A DNA stretch of 5,186 nt, from the NCBI GenBank assembly GCA_030829765.1, contig JAUROO010000014.1, positions 1 through 5,186 of the forward strand, read 5' to 3'. Positions within the stretch are counted from its first letter, which is position 1. Every line of letters starts with the position of its first letter. This DNA is from Miltoncostaeales bacterium. Its GTDB lineage: Bacteria; Actinomycetota; Thermoleophilia; Miltoncostaeales; Miltoncostaeaceae. A program made the translations under genes and the position numbers. Positions 1-5,186 of the stretch are shown here, one piece after another. Under the pieces are notes generated by a model. It worked only from the letters and a program-made list of their open reading frames with translations, made no database searches and was not told where the DNA came from.

Positions 1-336
1 CGGAAGGCCGCGGAGGTGGCCGACGTCCGAACCCAGATCGAGGAACTCGACACCCGCCTCGAGGACCTCCGGCGTGACCGCCGCGAGCGACGTCAGGCCG
101 GCCGCGCAGGCGGCATCACCTGCCCGCAGTGCGGCACGCGGTCACCGGCGGGATCGAACTTCTGCGGGGCGTGCGGCACGGCCCTGGTGCCGGCGGCTGA
201 GGTGGACGATGCCCCGGATGACGCACAGGCGACGACGGTGATCGTGGACGAGCAGGTGACGACCGTAATCGTCGAGGTGGAGGCCGATCCGCAGCCGACG
301 ACGGCCATCCCGCCCCGGCCCGGCGGGGACGACTGA
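1..336 (+). CDS. Coiled-coil zinc-ribbon protein with acidic Thr-Thr-repeat tail (probably 5'-partial)
   Basis: The frame is open from base 1 to the TGA at 334-336. Residues 1-30 of the visible part form an amphipathic, charged helix with hydrophobic residues at V6, V9, I13, L16, L20 and L23 (3-4-3-4-3 spacing), so a coiled coil. A zinc ribbon follows: CPQC at residues 41-44 and CGAC at 55-58, the usual four-Cys treble-clef/rubredoxin-like knuckle pair. The tail (residues 64-111) is acidic and carries three DxQxTT motifs. There is no signal peptide or membrane segment, so it is probably cytoplasmic. The start is uncertain. GTG at 16 has GGAAGG at 2-7 with an 8-base spacer, which would give a complete 106-residue protein. 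However, the heptad pattern reaches the edge, and actinobacterial proteins of this build that I know usually have a longer N-terminal coil, so I favour a truncated gene. The stop overlaps the ATG of the next gene by one base (TGATG), implying co-translation. Molecular function is unknown. Confidence 0.82.
   Translation, partial: RKAAEVADVRTQIEELDTRLEDLRRDRRERRQAGRAGGITCPQCGTRSPAGSNFCGACGTALVPAAEVDDAPDDAQATTVIVDEQVTTVIVEVEADPQPTTAIPPRPGGDD
220..312 (+). repeat. Three imperfect DxQxTT[VA]I protein repeats
   Basis: Within the tail of the first gene the protein reads DAQATTVIV (residues 74-82), DEQVTTVIV (83-91) and DPQPTTAIP (96-104). The first two units are adjacent; four residues separate the second from the third. 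Each unit has an acidic start, an invariant Gln, an invariant Thr-Thr pair and a hydrophobic Ile two residues after the second Thr. The repeat is visible directly; any role is inference (see findings). Confidence 0.8.
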
Positions 337-1217
337 TGCCGGAGAGCCCATACCCCGGCCCTCCCCCGCCCGGCCCGGACGGAGGCTCCGGCCCCGCGGA
401 CGACAACGCACCCGCGGAGTCCGGTGCACCGCCGGCACCGACGTCCTGCGCCGTCTGCGGCGCCGAGCTCGACCCCGGGCAGGCGTACTGCCTGGAGTGC
501 GGGTCGCCGACTCCCGCGGCCCCGCGGCTGCGCCGGGGCACCGGGGGCCTCGCCCTCGTGGCAGCCGGACTGGCGCTGCTCGGCGCCGGCGCGGGTGCGC
601 TGGCCTACGTGGCATCGTCGGACGGCGACTCCGCCGCCGTCGCCCCCGCGCCGGGCACCACGTCGATCATCACGGTGCCGACCGTGCCGACCCCGACGAC
701 CGAGACCGACTCGAGCCTGCCGGGTGACGGCACCGCCACCACGGGGACCCTGCCCATGGACACCACGTTCACCACGCCGCCCGTGGACACCACGTCGTCC
801 CTGCCGGTGGATACCACCGCAACCCTTCCGGACTCCGGGATCGTCACCGAGACCGGACCTGCGGGTGGCGGCCAGACCACCGATGAGTTCCCCACCGATG
901 ACGGTTCGTTCGTCGACCCGGGCGACGGCGGAACGGGGGGCGGAACGGGAACCGACGACTGGCCGGCGGGCACATCGGGCTGGACCGCGATCGTCGCCAG
1001 CGACCGCACCGAGTCGGGCGCGCGGTCCGCGGCCAGCCGCCTGCAGTCACAGGGGCAGCCCGGCGGGGTGCTGTGGAGCTCCGATCACCCGCCACTGAAC
1101 CCCGGCTACTGGGTGGCCTTCTCGGGCACGTTCACCACGCGCTCCGAGGCCCTCTCGCACGCACGCACGCTCGTGGCCAGCTGGCCCGGTGCATATCCGC
1201 GGCAGGTCGACTCCTAG
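336..1217 (+). CDS. Zinc-ribbon, single-pass membrane protein with extracytoplasmic SPOR-like domain
   Basis: A 293-residue protein beginning at ATG 336, which overlaps the upstream stop by one base; a weak GGGGA lies 6 bases before it. Order of parts: a Pro/Gly-rich N-terminus (1-35); a zinc ribbon with CAVC at 38-41 and CLEC at 52-55; basic residues (RLRR, 64-67) directly before one hydrophobic helix (about 69-92); a long Thr/Pro/Asp/Gly-rich linker (about 95-212); and a C-terminal domain (about 215-291). That last domain starts WTAIVAS, has an A..RL helix, then NPGYWVAFSGTFTTRSEA, the pattern of SPOR-like domains, which in characterised cases bind peptidoglycan glycan strands lacking stem peptides. 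Arg before the helix predicts the zinc ribbon inside and the SPOR-like domain outside. It is probably an envelope protein acting with the upstream zinc-ribbon protein. Known: SPOR domains are often in cell-division or wall-remodelling proteins. Inferred: that this one binds wall. It contains no lysine. Convergent with the next gene, 19 bases away. Confidence 0.9.
   Translation: MPESPYPGPPPPGPDGGSGPADDNAPAESGAPPAPTSCAVCGAELDPGQAYCLECGSPTPAAPRLRRGTGGLALVAAGLALLGAGAGALAYVASSDGDSAAVAPAPGTTSIITVPTVPTPTTETDSSLPGDGTATTGTLPMDTTFTTPPVDTTSSLPVDTTATLPDSGIVTETGPAGGGQTTDEFPTDDGSFVDPGDGGTGGGTGTDDWPAGTSGWTAIVASDRTESGARSAASRLQSQGQPGGVLWSSDHPPLNPGYWVAFSGTFTTRSEALSHARTLVASWPGAYPRQVDS
753..827 (+). repeat. DTT-containing linker repeats
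   Basis: Residues 140-164 of the zinc-ribbon/SPOR-like protein contain three similar units: PMDTTFTTP, PVDTTSSL and PVDTTATL. At DNA level the units share a (G/A)TGGA(C/T)ACCAC core. This is the densest part of a Thr/Pro-rich spacer between the membrane helix and the SPOR-like domain. It probably forms an extended, flexible, possibly glycosylated stalk. The repeat is seen directly; glycosylation is inference from the known use of Thr/Pro-rich segments for O-mannosylation in some actinobacteria. Confidence 0.65.
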
Positions 1218-1226
1218 AACCGCGCG

Positions 1227-1252
1227 CCGCTTCCGGTCAGCCCGGAAGGCGG
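1227..1252. terminator. Hairpin between convergent genes, possible bidirectional terminator
   Basis: TTCCGG (1231-1236) pairs with CCGGAA (1242-1247) around a 5-base loop, TCAGC. The stem extends with CCGC (1227-1230) against GCGG (1249-1252) if one G (1248) is bulged, giving about 10 base pairs. It sits just after the TAG of the zinc-ribbon/SPOR-like gene (1215-1217), and its loop contains the TGA stop (minus strand) of the secreted-protein gene. There is no T-tract on either side, so it is not a canonical intrinsic terminator. In high-GC actinobacteria such U-less stems between convergent genes are often suspected terminators. GC-rich DNA also forms such stems by chance. Confidence 0.35.
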
Positions 1253-2301
1253 ACGGGCACATCGTCGCCGGTACTCCCCGCGTCGGGGAGCAGCACGAGG
1301 CGGGCAGGGCCGGATCCGGTCGCCCGCACCGATACGCGGCCTGCCGCATCGACCGTGCCGCGACCCGCCACGCGCCGGCCGATGCGGACCTCCGCCTGCG
1401 CTCCCGGGGCGGGGGGACGGGTTCGCGCCCGCACCAGGGCGCGCCCGCCGGACGGGCGGGCCGACGCCCCGGACAACCGCACCGGCCGCACCGGCGTGCC
1501 GATGCCGGCCACCACGAGGCGCCGTCCGGGTCGCGGCGCGAGGGTCACATCCATCACCACCCCATCCGGTCCGGGACGAATGGGCACGTGTACCGCCGTC
1601 CATCGCGACCACTCCGCGCTGCGCCGCACGGTGCGGGCGCCCGCGCGGGCGCGCACGGCGCCCGAACCCCGCACCACCAGGCCCAGGCGCGACACGTCCC
1701 CGGGCACATCCAGCGACGGGGTCCGCATGGCCAGCACCCCATCGCGCGAGCGCACGCCCTGCCGGCCCCATGCCCGGATGATGCCCGGAAGTCCCCGAGC
1801 GACCTGCCATCCCGGGAGGACCTCCTGCACCGGTCCCACCGATCTCACGTACAGCCGCCGGCCGAGGGAGGTGATCGGGTCGAGCACGATATGCACCGTC
1901 CGGCCCCGCACCGCGCCGACGGGCACATCGTGCACGCGCACGGCCCGCGTGGGCTCGATGGAGCCCAGCGCGACCTCCGGACCGCCGTCCAGCGGGCGGG
2001 CCCGGACCTCGATCAGGGCGTTCGCGCCCGGGACGCCCAGCCTCACCGGTAGGGATTGCCCGGTGACGGGGACGGTGACCGGCGGGGTGACCACGCTGGT
2101 GTTATCCGCCGCCTGCACCAGCGGCCCGCCCACCAGGTCCAGCGACGGCCCGATGGCGCCCCAACCGGCGAGCCCATCGGCCAGGTCGCCATTCGACACG
2201 GTGAGCAGGTCCTGGCCCGGCGCGACGGGCGGAGGCGCGGCCACCGCCCAGGCACCCGCCGGTGCGGCAGCGATGGCGGCGAGGGCGAGCAGATGGCGCA
2301 G
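1237..2301 (-). CDS. Predicted secreted all-beta protein with two jelly-roll-like domains; probable CTG start
   Basis: The minus-strand frame ends at TGA (1239-1237). The only standard start giving most of the frame is GTG at 2244, but the 19 codons upstream encode a typical signal peptide, MRHLLALAAIAAAPAGAWA if the CTG at 2301-2299 initiates, with an AWA cleavage site. GGAAGGA lies 5 bases before this CTG, and an in-frame TAA lies 9 codons upstream of it. I therefore extend to 354 residues. After a Pro-rich stretch, domain 1 (about 31-160) starts with NGDLADGLAGWG, a pattern common at the N-terminus of galactose-binding/CBM-like jelly rolls. Domain 2 (about 176-276) resembles it: GRRLYVRSVGPVQEV (147-161) aligns with GRRLVVAGIGTPVRPV (259-274). 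A smaller beta, Ig-like segment (about 285-354) ends the protein. No anchor, catalytic motif, Cys or Lys is visible. Arg is abundant (about 44) but absent from roughly residues 22-85. It may bind a carbohydrate or surface ligand; this is inference. The opposite strand has long open frames, but they encode Arg/Pro/Thr-rich noise. Confidence 0.72.
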   Translation of the reverse strand: MRHLLALAAIAAAPAGAWAVAAPPPVAPGQDLLTVSNGDLADGLAGWGAIGPSLDLVGGPLVQAADNTSVVTPPVTVPVTGQSLPVRLGVPGANALIEVRARPLDGGPEVALGSIEPTRAVRVHDVPVGAVRGRTVHIVLDPITSLGRRLYVRSVGPVQEVLPGWQVARGLPGIIRAWGRQGVRSRDGVLAMRTPSLDVPGDVSRLGLVVRGSGAVRARAGARTVRRSAEWSRWTAVHVPIRPGPDGVVMDVTLAPRPGRRLVVAGIGTPVRPVRLSGASARPSGGRALVRARTRPPAPGAQAEVRIGRRVAGRGTVDAAGRVSVRATGSGPARLVLLPDAGSTGDDVPVRLPG

Positions 2302-2306
2302 GACGG

Positions 2307-2313
2307 TCCTTCC
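2307..2313 (-). promoter_or_regulatory. Shine-Dalgarno that decides the CTG start of the secreted-protein gene
   Basis: On the minus strand the sequence reads GGAAGGA, 5 bases of spacer (CCGTC), then CTG at 2301-2299. This is the strongest ribosome-binding site on this strand near the gene and is ideally spaced only for the CTG. No ATG, GTG or TTG lies in frame between the upstream TAA and the GTG at 2244, and that GTG has no purine-rich site at proper distance. The SD match is seen; its use is inference. Confidence 0.55.
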
Positions 2314-2323
2314 GGGTCGGGGT

Positions 2324-2329
2324 TAGATT
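2324..2329 (+). promoter_or_regulatory. Putative -10 element of a leaderless hyuAB promoter
   Basis: TAGATT fits the actinobacterial -10 pattern TANNNT and is one of the few AT-rich spots in this region. Its last base is 8 bases before the A of ATG 2338, so transcription starting about 7-9 bases downstream would begin at or next to the start codon. There is no Shine-Dalgarno sequence before this ATG, which fits a leaderless mRNA. No clear -35 hexamer is visible; the 17-base-spaced position (2301-2306) reads GGACGG. Confidence 0.5.
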
Positions 2330-2337
2330 GCCCGACC

Positions 2338-4260
2338 ATGGTAGATCCCACCCGGGGCGACGCCCCCTTGGCGCTGGTCGGAGTTGACGTGGGAGGCACA
2401 TTCACCGACGCCGTCGCGGTCGCGGACGGCCGGGTGCATGTGGCGAAGGTCCCGACCACGCCGGATGATCAGGGCGAGGGCGTCATCCGCGCGGTACTCG
2501 CCGCGCTCGCCGCGGCCGGAAGGGCGCCCGCAGATGTCTCGCGCATCGCGCACGGGATGACCGTCGGCACCAATGCGATGCTCGAGGGCACCGGCGCGCG
2601 CACGGCGCTCGTGGCCACGGCCGGCCTGGAGGACGTGCTCGAACTGCGCCGTCAGGACAGGGCATCCCTCTACCGGCTCGACCTGGACCACCCGCCGCCC
2701 CTGGTGCCGTCCGATCGCGTGATCCCCGCGGCGGAACGCATGGGCCCTTGCGGCGTGATCACCCCGCTCACCGAGGACGGGATCGAGGCCGTCGTCGATG
2801 CGGTGCGCCGCGCGCGCCCCGAGGCGATCGCCGTGGGGCTGCTGTTCGCATATGCGGATCCCACGCACGAGCGCCGGATCGCCGCGCGCCTGCGGGAGGC
2901 GATGCCCGGCGTTCATGTGTCGGCGTCATCGGACGTGCTGCCGGAGATCCGCGAGTACGAGCGGATCGCCACCACCGTGCTGGACGCGTACCTCACGCCG
3001 GTGCTCGCCGAGTACCTCGGGGCGCTCGGCCGGCGCGCACATGTGGCCGGCCTGCCGGCCCCCGGCATCATGCAGTCGAATGGAGGCCTCCTGCCCCTCG
3101 ACCATGCGGCCTCCCACGCATCCCGCACGGTGCTGTCGGGCCCGGCCGGGGGCGTGGTGGCTGCGGCGGACGTGGCGCGGGCGGATGGGGCACCCGTTGC
3201 GCTCGCCTTCGACATGGGAGGGACGTCGTGCGACGTCGCGCTCATCCGCGACGGCGCGCCCGGGCGCGCCCATGGCCGCGTGGTGGCCGGGCATCCGGTG
3301 CACCTGCCCATGCTGGACATCGAGACGGTGTCTGCCGGCGGTGGCAGCATCGCATGGGCAGATGCCGGCGGGGCACTCCGGGTGGGACCTCGGTCTGCCG
3401 GCGCTGTGCCCGGCCCGGCCGCGTACGGGCGCGGCGGGGTACGGCCCACGGTGACCGACGCCAACGTGGTGCTCGGACGCCTCGGCGGGGACCTCGGCAT
3501 CGGCGGCACCATCGGGCTGGATGAGCGGGCCGCACGTGGCGCCGTGGAGGCGCTTGCCGTGGAGCTCGGGATCACCCCCGAGGGCTGTGCCCGGGGGATC
3601 GTGGACGTCGCGGTGCAGCAGATGGTCGCCGCACTGCACGTGGTGAGCGTGGAACGGGGCGTCGATCCGCGCGGGGGCGTGCTGATCGCCTTCGGCGGCG
3701 CCGGCCCCCTTCATGCGTGCGCGGTCGCGGAGGGCCTCGGGATGTCGCGTGTCACCTGCCCGGCCACTGCCGGGGTGCTGGCCGCCCTCGGGATGGTGGT
3801 GGCCGGGGAGCGACGCGATCACGTGCAGAGCGTGCTGCTGCCCGTGACGGAGGGGTCCGGGCTCGCCGCCGCGACGGCGCCCCTCATCGAGCGGGCGCAG
3901 GGTGAGGTACCGGACGGGCGTGTGGAAGTGGCGGTGGACTGCAGGTATGCCGGGCAGAGCCACGCCCTCACGGTTCCCTGGGACCCCGCTGAGCCCGAGT
4001 CCGAACTGGCCCGGGCGTTCCACGACGCCCATGCGCGTGTGGCCGGCGGCGCGCTCCCCGGTACCCCCGTGGAAGCGGTATCGGTGCGGGTGGCAGCCAT
4101 CACGGATGGGCCCGCGCCCGCACTCCACCCCGACGGCTCGGGGTCCCATGAGGTGGACGGCCCCGCGACCGTGGCGATGGACGGCAGCACCTGCTGGGTT
4201 GCCGACAGGTGGACCGCCGCAGTGCACCCCGACGGCACGATCCGGATGGAGCGGCCGTGA
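2338..4260 (+). CDS. hyuA: Hydantoinase/oxoprolinase family subunit A (ATP-binding)
   Basis: A 640-residue protein, close to the usual 650-700 of HyuA-type subunits. With HyuB, family members use ATP to hydrolyse cyclic amides such as N-methylhydantoin, hydantoins, 5-oxoproline or caprolactam; relatives are the beta subunits of acetone/acetophenone carboxylases. Landmarks: VGVDVGGTFTDAV (14-26), the first phosphate-binding loop of the ASKHA fold; HGMTVGTNAMLEGTGAR (72-88); EIREYERIATTVLDAYL (203-219); MQSNGG (245-250); SGPAGGV (267-273); the second phosphate loop FDMGGTSCDVALI (291-303); SAGGGSIAW (332-340); GPRSAGAVPGP (350-360); TVTDAN (371-376); FGGAGPLHA (452-460); and CRYAGQSHALTV (535-546). 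ATG 2338 is chosen because family homology begins directly after it; the frame stays open upstream to about 2056, but that part is Arg/Gly-rich, antisense to the neighbouring gene. Probably cytoplasmic. It overlaps hyuB by 4 bases. The C-terminal domain is atypical (see findings). The substrate cannot be assigned. Confidence 0.95.
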   Translation: MVDPTRGDAPLALVGVDVGGTFTDAVAVADGRVHVAKVPTTPDDQGEGVIRAVLAALAAAGRAPADVSRIAHGMTVGTNAMLEGTGARTALVATAGLEDVLELRRQDRASLYRLDLDHPPPLVPSDRVIPAAERMGPCGVITPLTEDGIEAVVDAVRRARPEAIAVGLLFAYADPTHERRIAARLREAMPGVHVSASSDVLPEIREYERIATTVLDAYLTPVLAEYLGALGRRAHVAGLPAPGIMQSNGGLLPLDHAASHASRTVLSGPAGGVVAAADVARADGAPVALAFDMGGTSCDVALIRDGAPGRAHGRVVAGHPVHLPMLDIETVSAGGGSIAWADAGGALRVGPRSAGAVPGPAAYGRGGVRPTVTDANVVLGRLGGDLGIGGTIGLDERAARGAVEALAVELGITPEGCARGIVDVAVQQMVAALHVVSVERGVDPRGGVLIAFGGAGPLHACAVAEGLGMSRVTCPATAGVLAALGMVVAGERRDHVQSVLLPVTEGSGLAAATAPLIERAQGEVPDGRVEVAVDCRYAGQSHALTVPWDPAEPESELARAFHDAHARVAGGALPGTPVEAVSVRVAAITDGPAPALHPDGSGSHEVDGPATVAMDGSTCWVADRWTAAVHPDGTIRMERP

Positions 4261-5186
4261 GCGGGCTGGACCCGGTCGGCCTGCAGGTATGGGGCGCGGC
4301 GCTTCGCGCCGTGGCCGACGAGATGCAGGCGGCCCTGGTGCGATCGGCCTTCAGCGTCACGATCAAGGAGCGCAGGGACTGCAGCACCGCGCTGTTCGAT
4401 GCATCTGGCCTGATGGTTGCGCAGGCCGACTCCATCCCGGTGCACCTCGGCGCGATGCCTGAGGCCGTGGCGGCCGTGATGGCCGCGGGTGCCAAGCCCG
4501 GTGAGGCATGGATCGTGAACGACCCCTTCACGGGTGGCACGCACCTGCCCGACCTCACCGTGGTCTCGCCCATCGCGGTGGATGGACGGCCGCTGGCCCA
4601 TGCCGTCACCCGCGCGCACCATGCAGACGTCGGCGGGATGACGGCGGGCTCAATGCCGGCCGGGGCCACCGAGCTCCTGCAGGAGGGCCTCGTGATACCC
4701 CCGGTGCGCCTGGCCGGCCCCGGGGGGATCGATCGATCGGTCATGGAGATCATCCTCGCCAACTCACGCACGCCCGCGGAGAGGCGTGGCGACATCGCCG
4801 CGCAGGTGGCCGCGCACGACCTGGCCGCGCGGCGCATGGCGGAGCTTGCCGGCGCACGTGGGGGCCCGGAGGCCGTGGCGGGTGCAATGGAGGCGCTACT
4901 CGCCTATGCGGAACGCCGCACGCGCGCCGCCATCGCCGCGATGCCGGACGGGCAGTGGGCACGCGCAGAGGCCCTCGAGGGCGATGGCGTCACCGACGAT
5001 GACCTGACGATCCACGTCCGCGTGACCGTGAAGGGCGATTCCATGTGCGTCGACTTCACGGGGACGGATGCAGCCGGGCCGGGCAACCTGAACTGCCCCA
5101 TCGCCGTCACGCGGTCGTCGGTGTTCTTCGCCGTGCGCGTGGCGACCGACCCGGACATCCCCGCCTCTGCGGGTGCCTACGCCCCC
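4257..5186 (+). CDS. hyuB: Hydantoinase/oxoprolinase family subunit B, 3'-truncated by window edge
   Basis: GTG 4257 overlaps the hyuA stop (GTGA); GGAG at 4248-4251 with a 5-base spacer supports this start and translational coupling. The 310 visible codons have no stop; family members are usually about 500-600 residues, so roughly half is present. Conserved blocks: IKERRDCSTALFDASG (36-51), SIPVHLGAMP (59-68), NDPFTGGTHLPDLTVVSP (88-105), RAHHADVGGMTAGSMPAG (119-136), ILANSRTPAERRGDIAAQ (166-183) and DFTGTDAAGPGNLNCPIAVTR (266-286), in the order expected for N-methylhydantoinase B and acetone-carboxylase alpha-type proteins. The NDP..GGTH and HHADVGG blocks are the best candidates for active-site/metal-binding residues, by analogy to acetone carboxylase alpha subunits. 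It should pair with HyuA in the cytoplasm. A position often His in this family (QA.HIPVHLG) is Ser here (S59). No acetone-carboxylase-type gamma subunit is in the window; it could lie beyond the edge. Confidence 0.95.
   Translation, partial: MSGLDPVGLQVWGAALRAVADEMQAALVRSAFSVTIKERRDCSTALFDASGLMVAQADSIPVHLGAMPEAVAAVMAAGAKPGEAWIVNDPFTGGTHLPDLTVVSPIAVDGRPLAHAVTRAHHADVGGMTAGSMPAGATELLQEGLVIPPVRLAGPGGIDRSVMEIILANSRTPAERRGDIAAQVAAHDLAARRMAELAGARGGPEAVAGAMEALLAYAERRTRAAIAAMPDGQWARAEALEGDGVTDDDLTIHVRVTVKGDSMCVDFTGTDAAGPGNLNCPIAVTRSSVFFAVRVATDPDIPASAGAYAP

Noticed and set aside
16..18. GTG as the definite start of the first gene
   Set aside because: GGAAGG at 2-7 makes it possible, but the coiled-coil heptads continue to the window edge, so a complete gene cannot be asserted.
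1073..2326. Long plus-strand open frame (417 codons) opposite the secreted-protein gene, plus another of 287 codons at 1189-2052
   Set aside because: The translations are Arg/Pro/Thr/Ser- or Arg/His-rich with no domain pattern, and they overlap the end of the SPOR-like gene. The minus frame instead gives a signal peptide and beta-domain periodicity. Stop-free antisense frames are expected at this GC content.
2056..2337. N-terminal extension of hyuA to an upstream start
   Set aside because: The added ~94 residues are Arg/Gly/Asp-rich, antisense to the secreted-protein gene, and lie before the family's normal N-terminus, which begins a few residues before VGVDVGGTFTD.
2338..2343. TACCAT on the minus strand as a -10 element for the secreted-protein gene
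   Set aside because: It matches TANNNT and would give a ~30-base leader including the Shine-Dalgarno, but the match is only two or three fixed bases, overlaps the hyuA start codon and lacks a -35, so I do not annotate it.
2926..4227. Minus-strand open frame of 433 codons inside hyuA
   Set aside because: It is antisense to strongly conserved HyuA motifs; its composition is Gly/His/Arg-rich and shows no recognisable family.
4727..4738. GATCGATCGATC triple tandem repeat
   Set aside because: It lies in the hyuB coding frame (Ile-Asp-Arg-Ser) in a variable loop; such a short repeat is likely chance and has no supporting context.

Overview
The window is very GC-rich (clearly above 70% by eye) and densely coding, with GTG and ATG starts, 1- to 4-base gene overlaps and proteins rich in Ala, Gly, Arg and Pro but almost free of lysine (one Lys in the 640 residues of HyuA, none in two of the other proteins). 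Together with a probable leaderless promoter and the particular SPOR-like domain, this points to an Actinomycetota chromosome, possibly the Thermoleophilia/Solirubrobacterales side of the phylum. That placement is inference from composition and family resemblance. No RNA genes, insertion sequences, phage genes or CRISPR arrays were seen.

Layout. (1) Bases 1-1217, plus strand: two translationally coupled genes that both carry a four-cysteine zinc ribbon. The first, cut by the window edge, is a coiled coil plus zinc ribbon followed by an acidic tail with three copies of a Thr-Thr motif. The second is a predicted membrane protein: zinc ribbon, one transmembrane helix, a Thr/Pro-rich linker and a C-terminal SPOR-like domain. 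(2) Bases 1237-2301, minus strand, convergent with the first pair: a predicted secreted all-beta protein with two related jelly-roll-like domains and a third beta domain. Its signal peptide appears only if translation begins at a CTG codon, which has a strong Shine-Dalgarno sequence in front of it. (3) Bases 2338-5186, plus strand, divergent from the secreted protein across a 36-base gap: hyuA and hyuB, the two subunits of an ATP-dependent hydantoinase/oxoprolinase-type enzyme. They overlap by 4 bases, and hyuB runs off the right edge.

How they fit together. HyuA (ATP-binding, ASKHA fold) and HyuB are expected to form one cytoplasmic enzyme that couples ATP hydrolysis to opening of a cyclic amide, or to a related carboxylation. 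The real substrate cannot be read from the sequence. The zinc-ribbon pair looks like a separate envelope-associated unit, and nothing visible links it functionally to hyuAB. No stretch longer than 300 bases lacks a gene. I see no clear evidence of a wholly new system. The most unusual points are the probable CTG start, the tandem Thr-Thr motif in the zinc-ribbon protein, and the very compact divergent promoter region.
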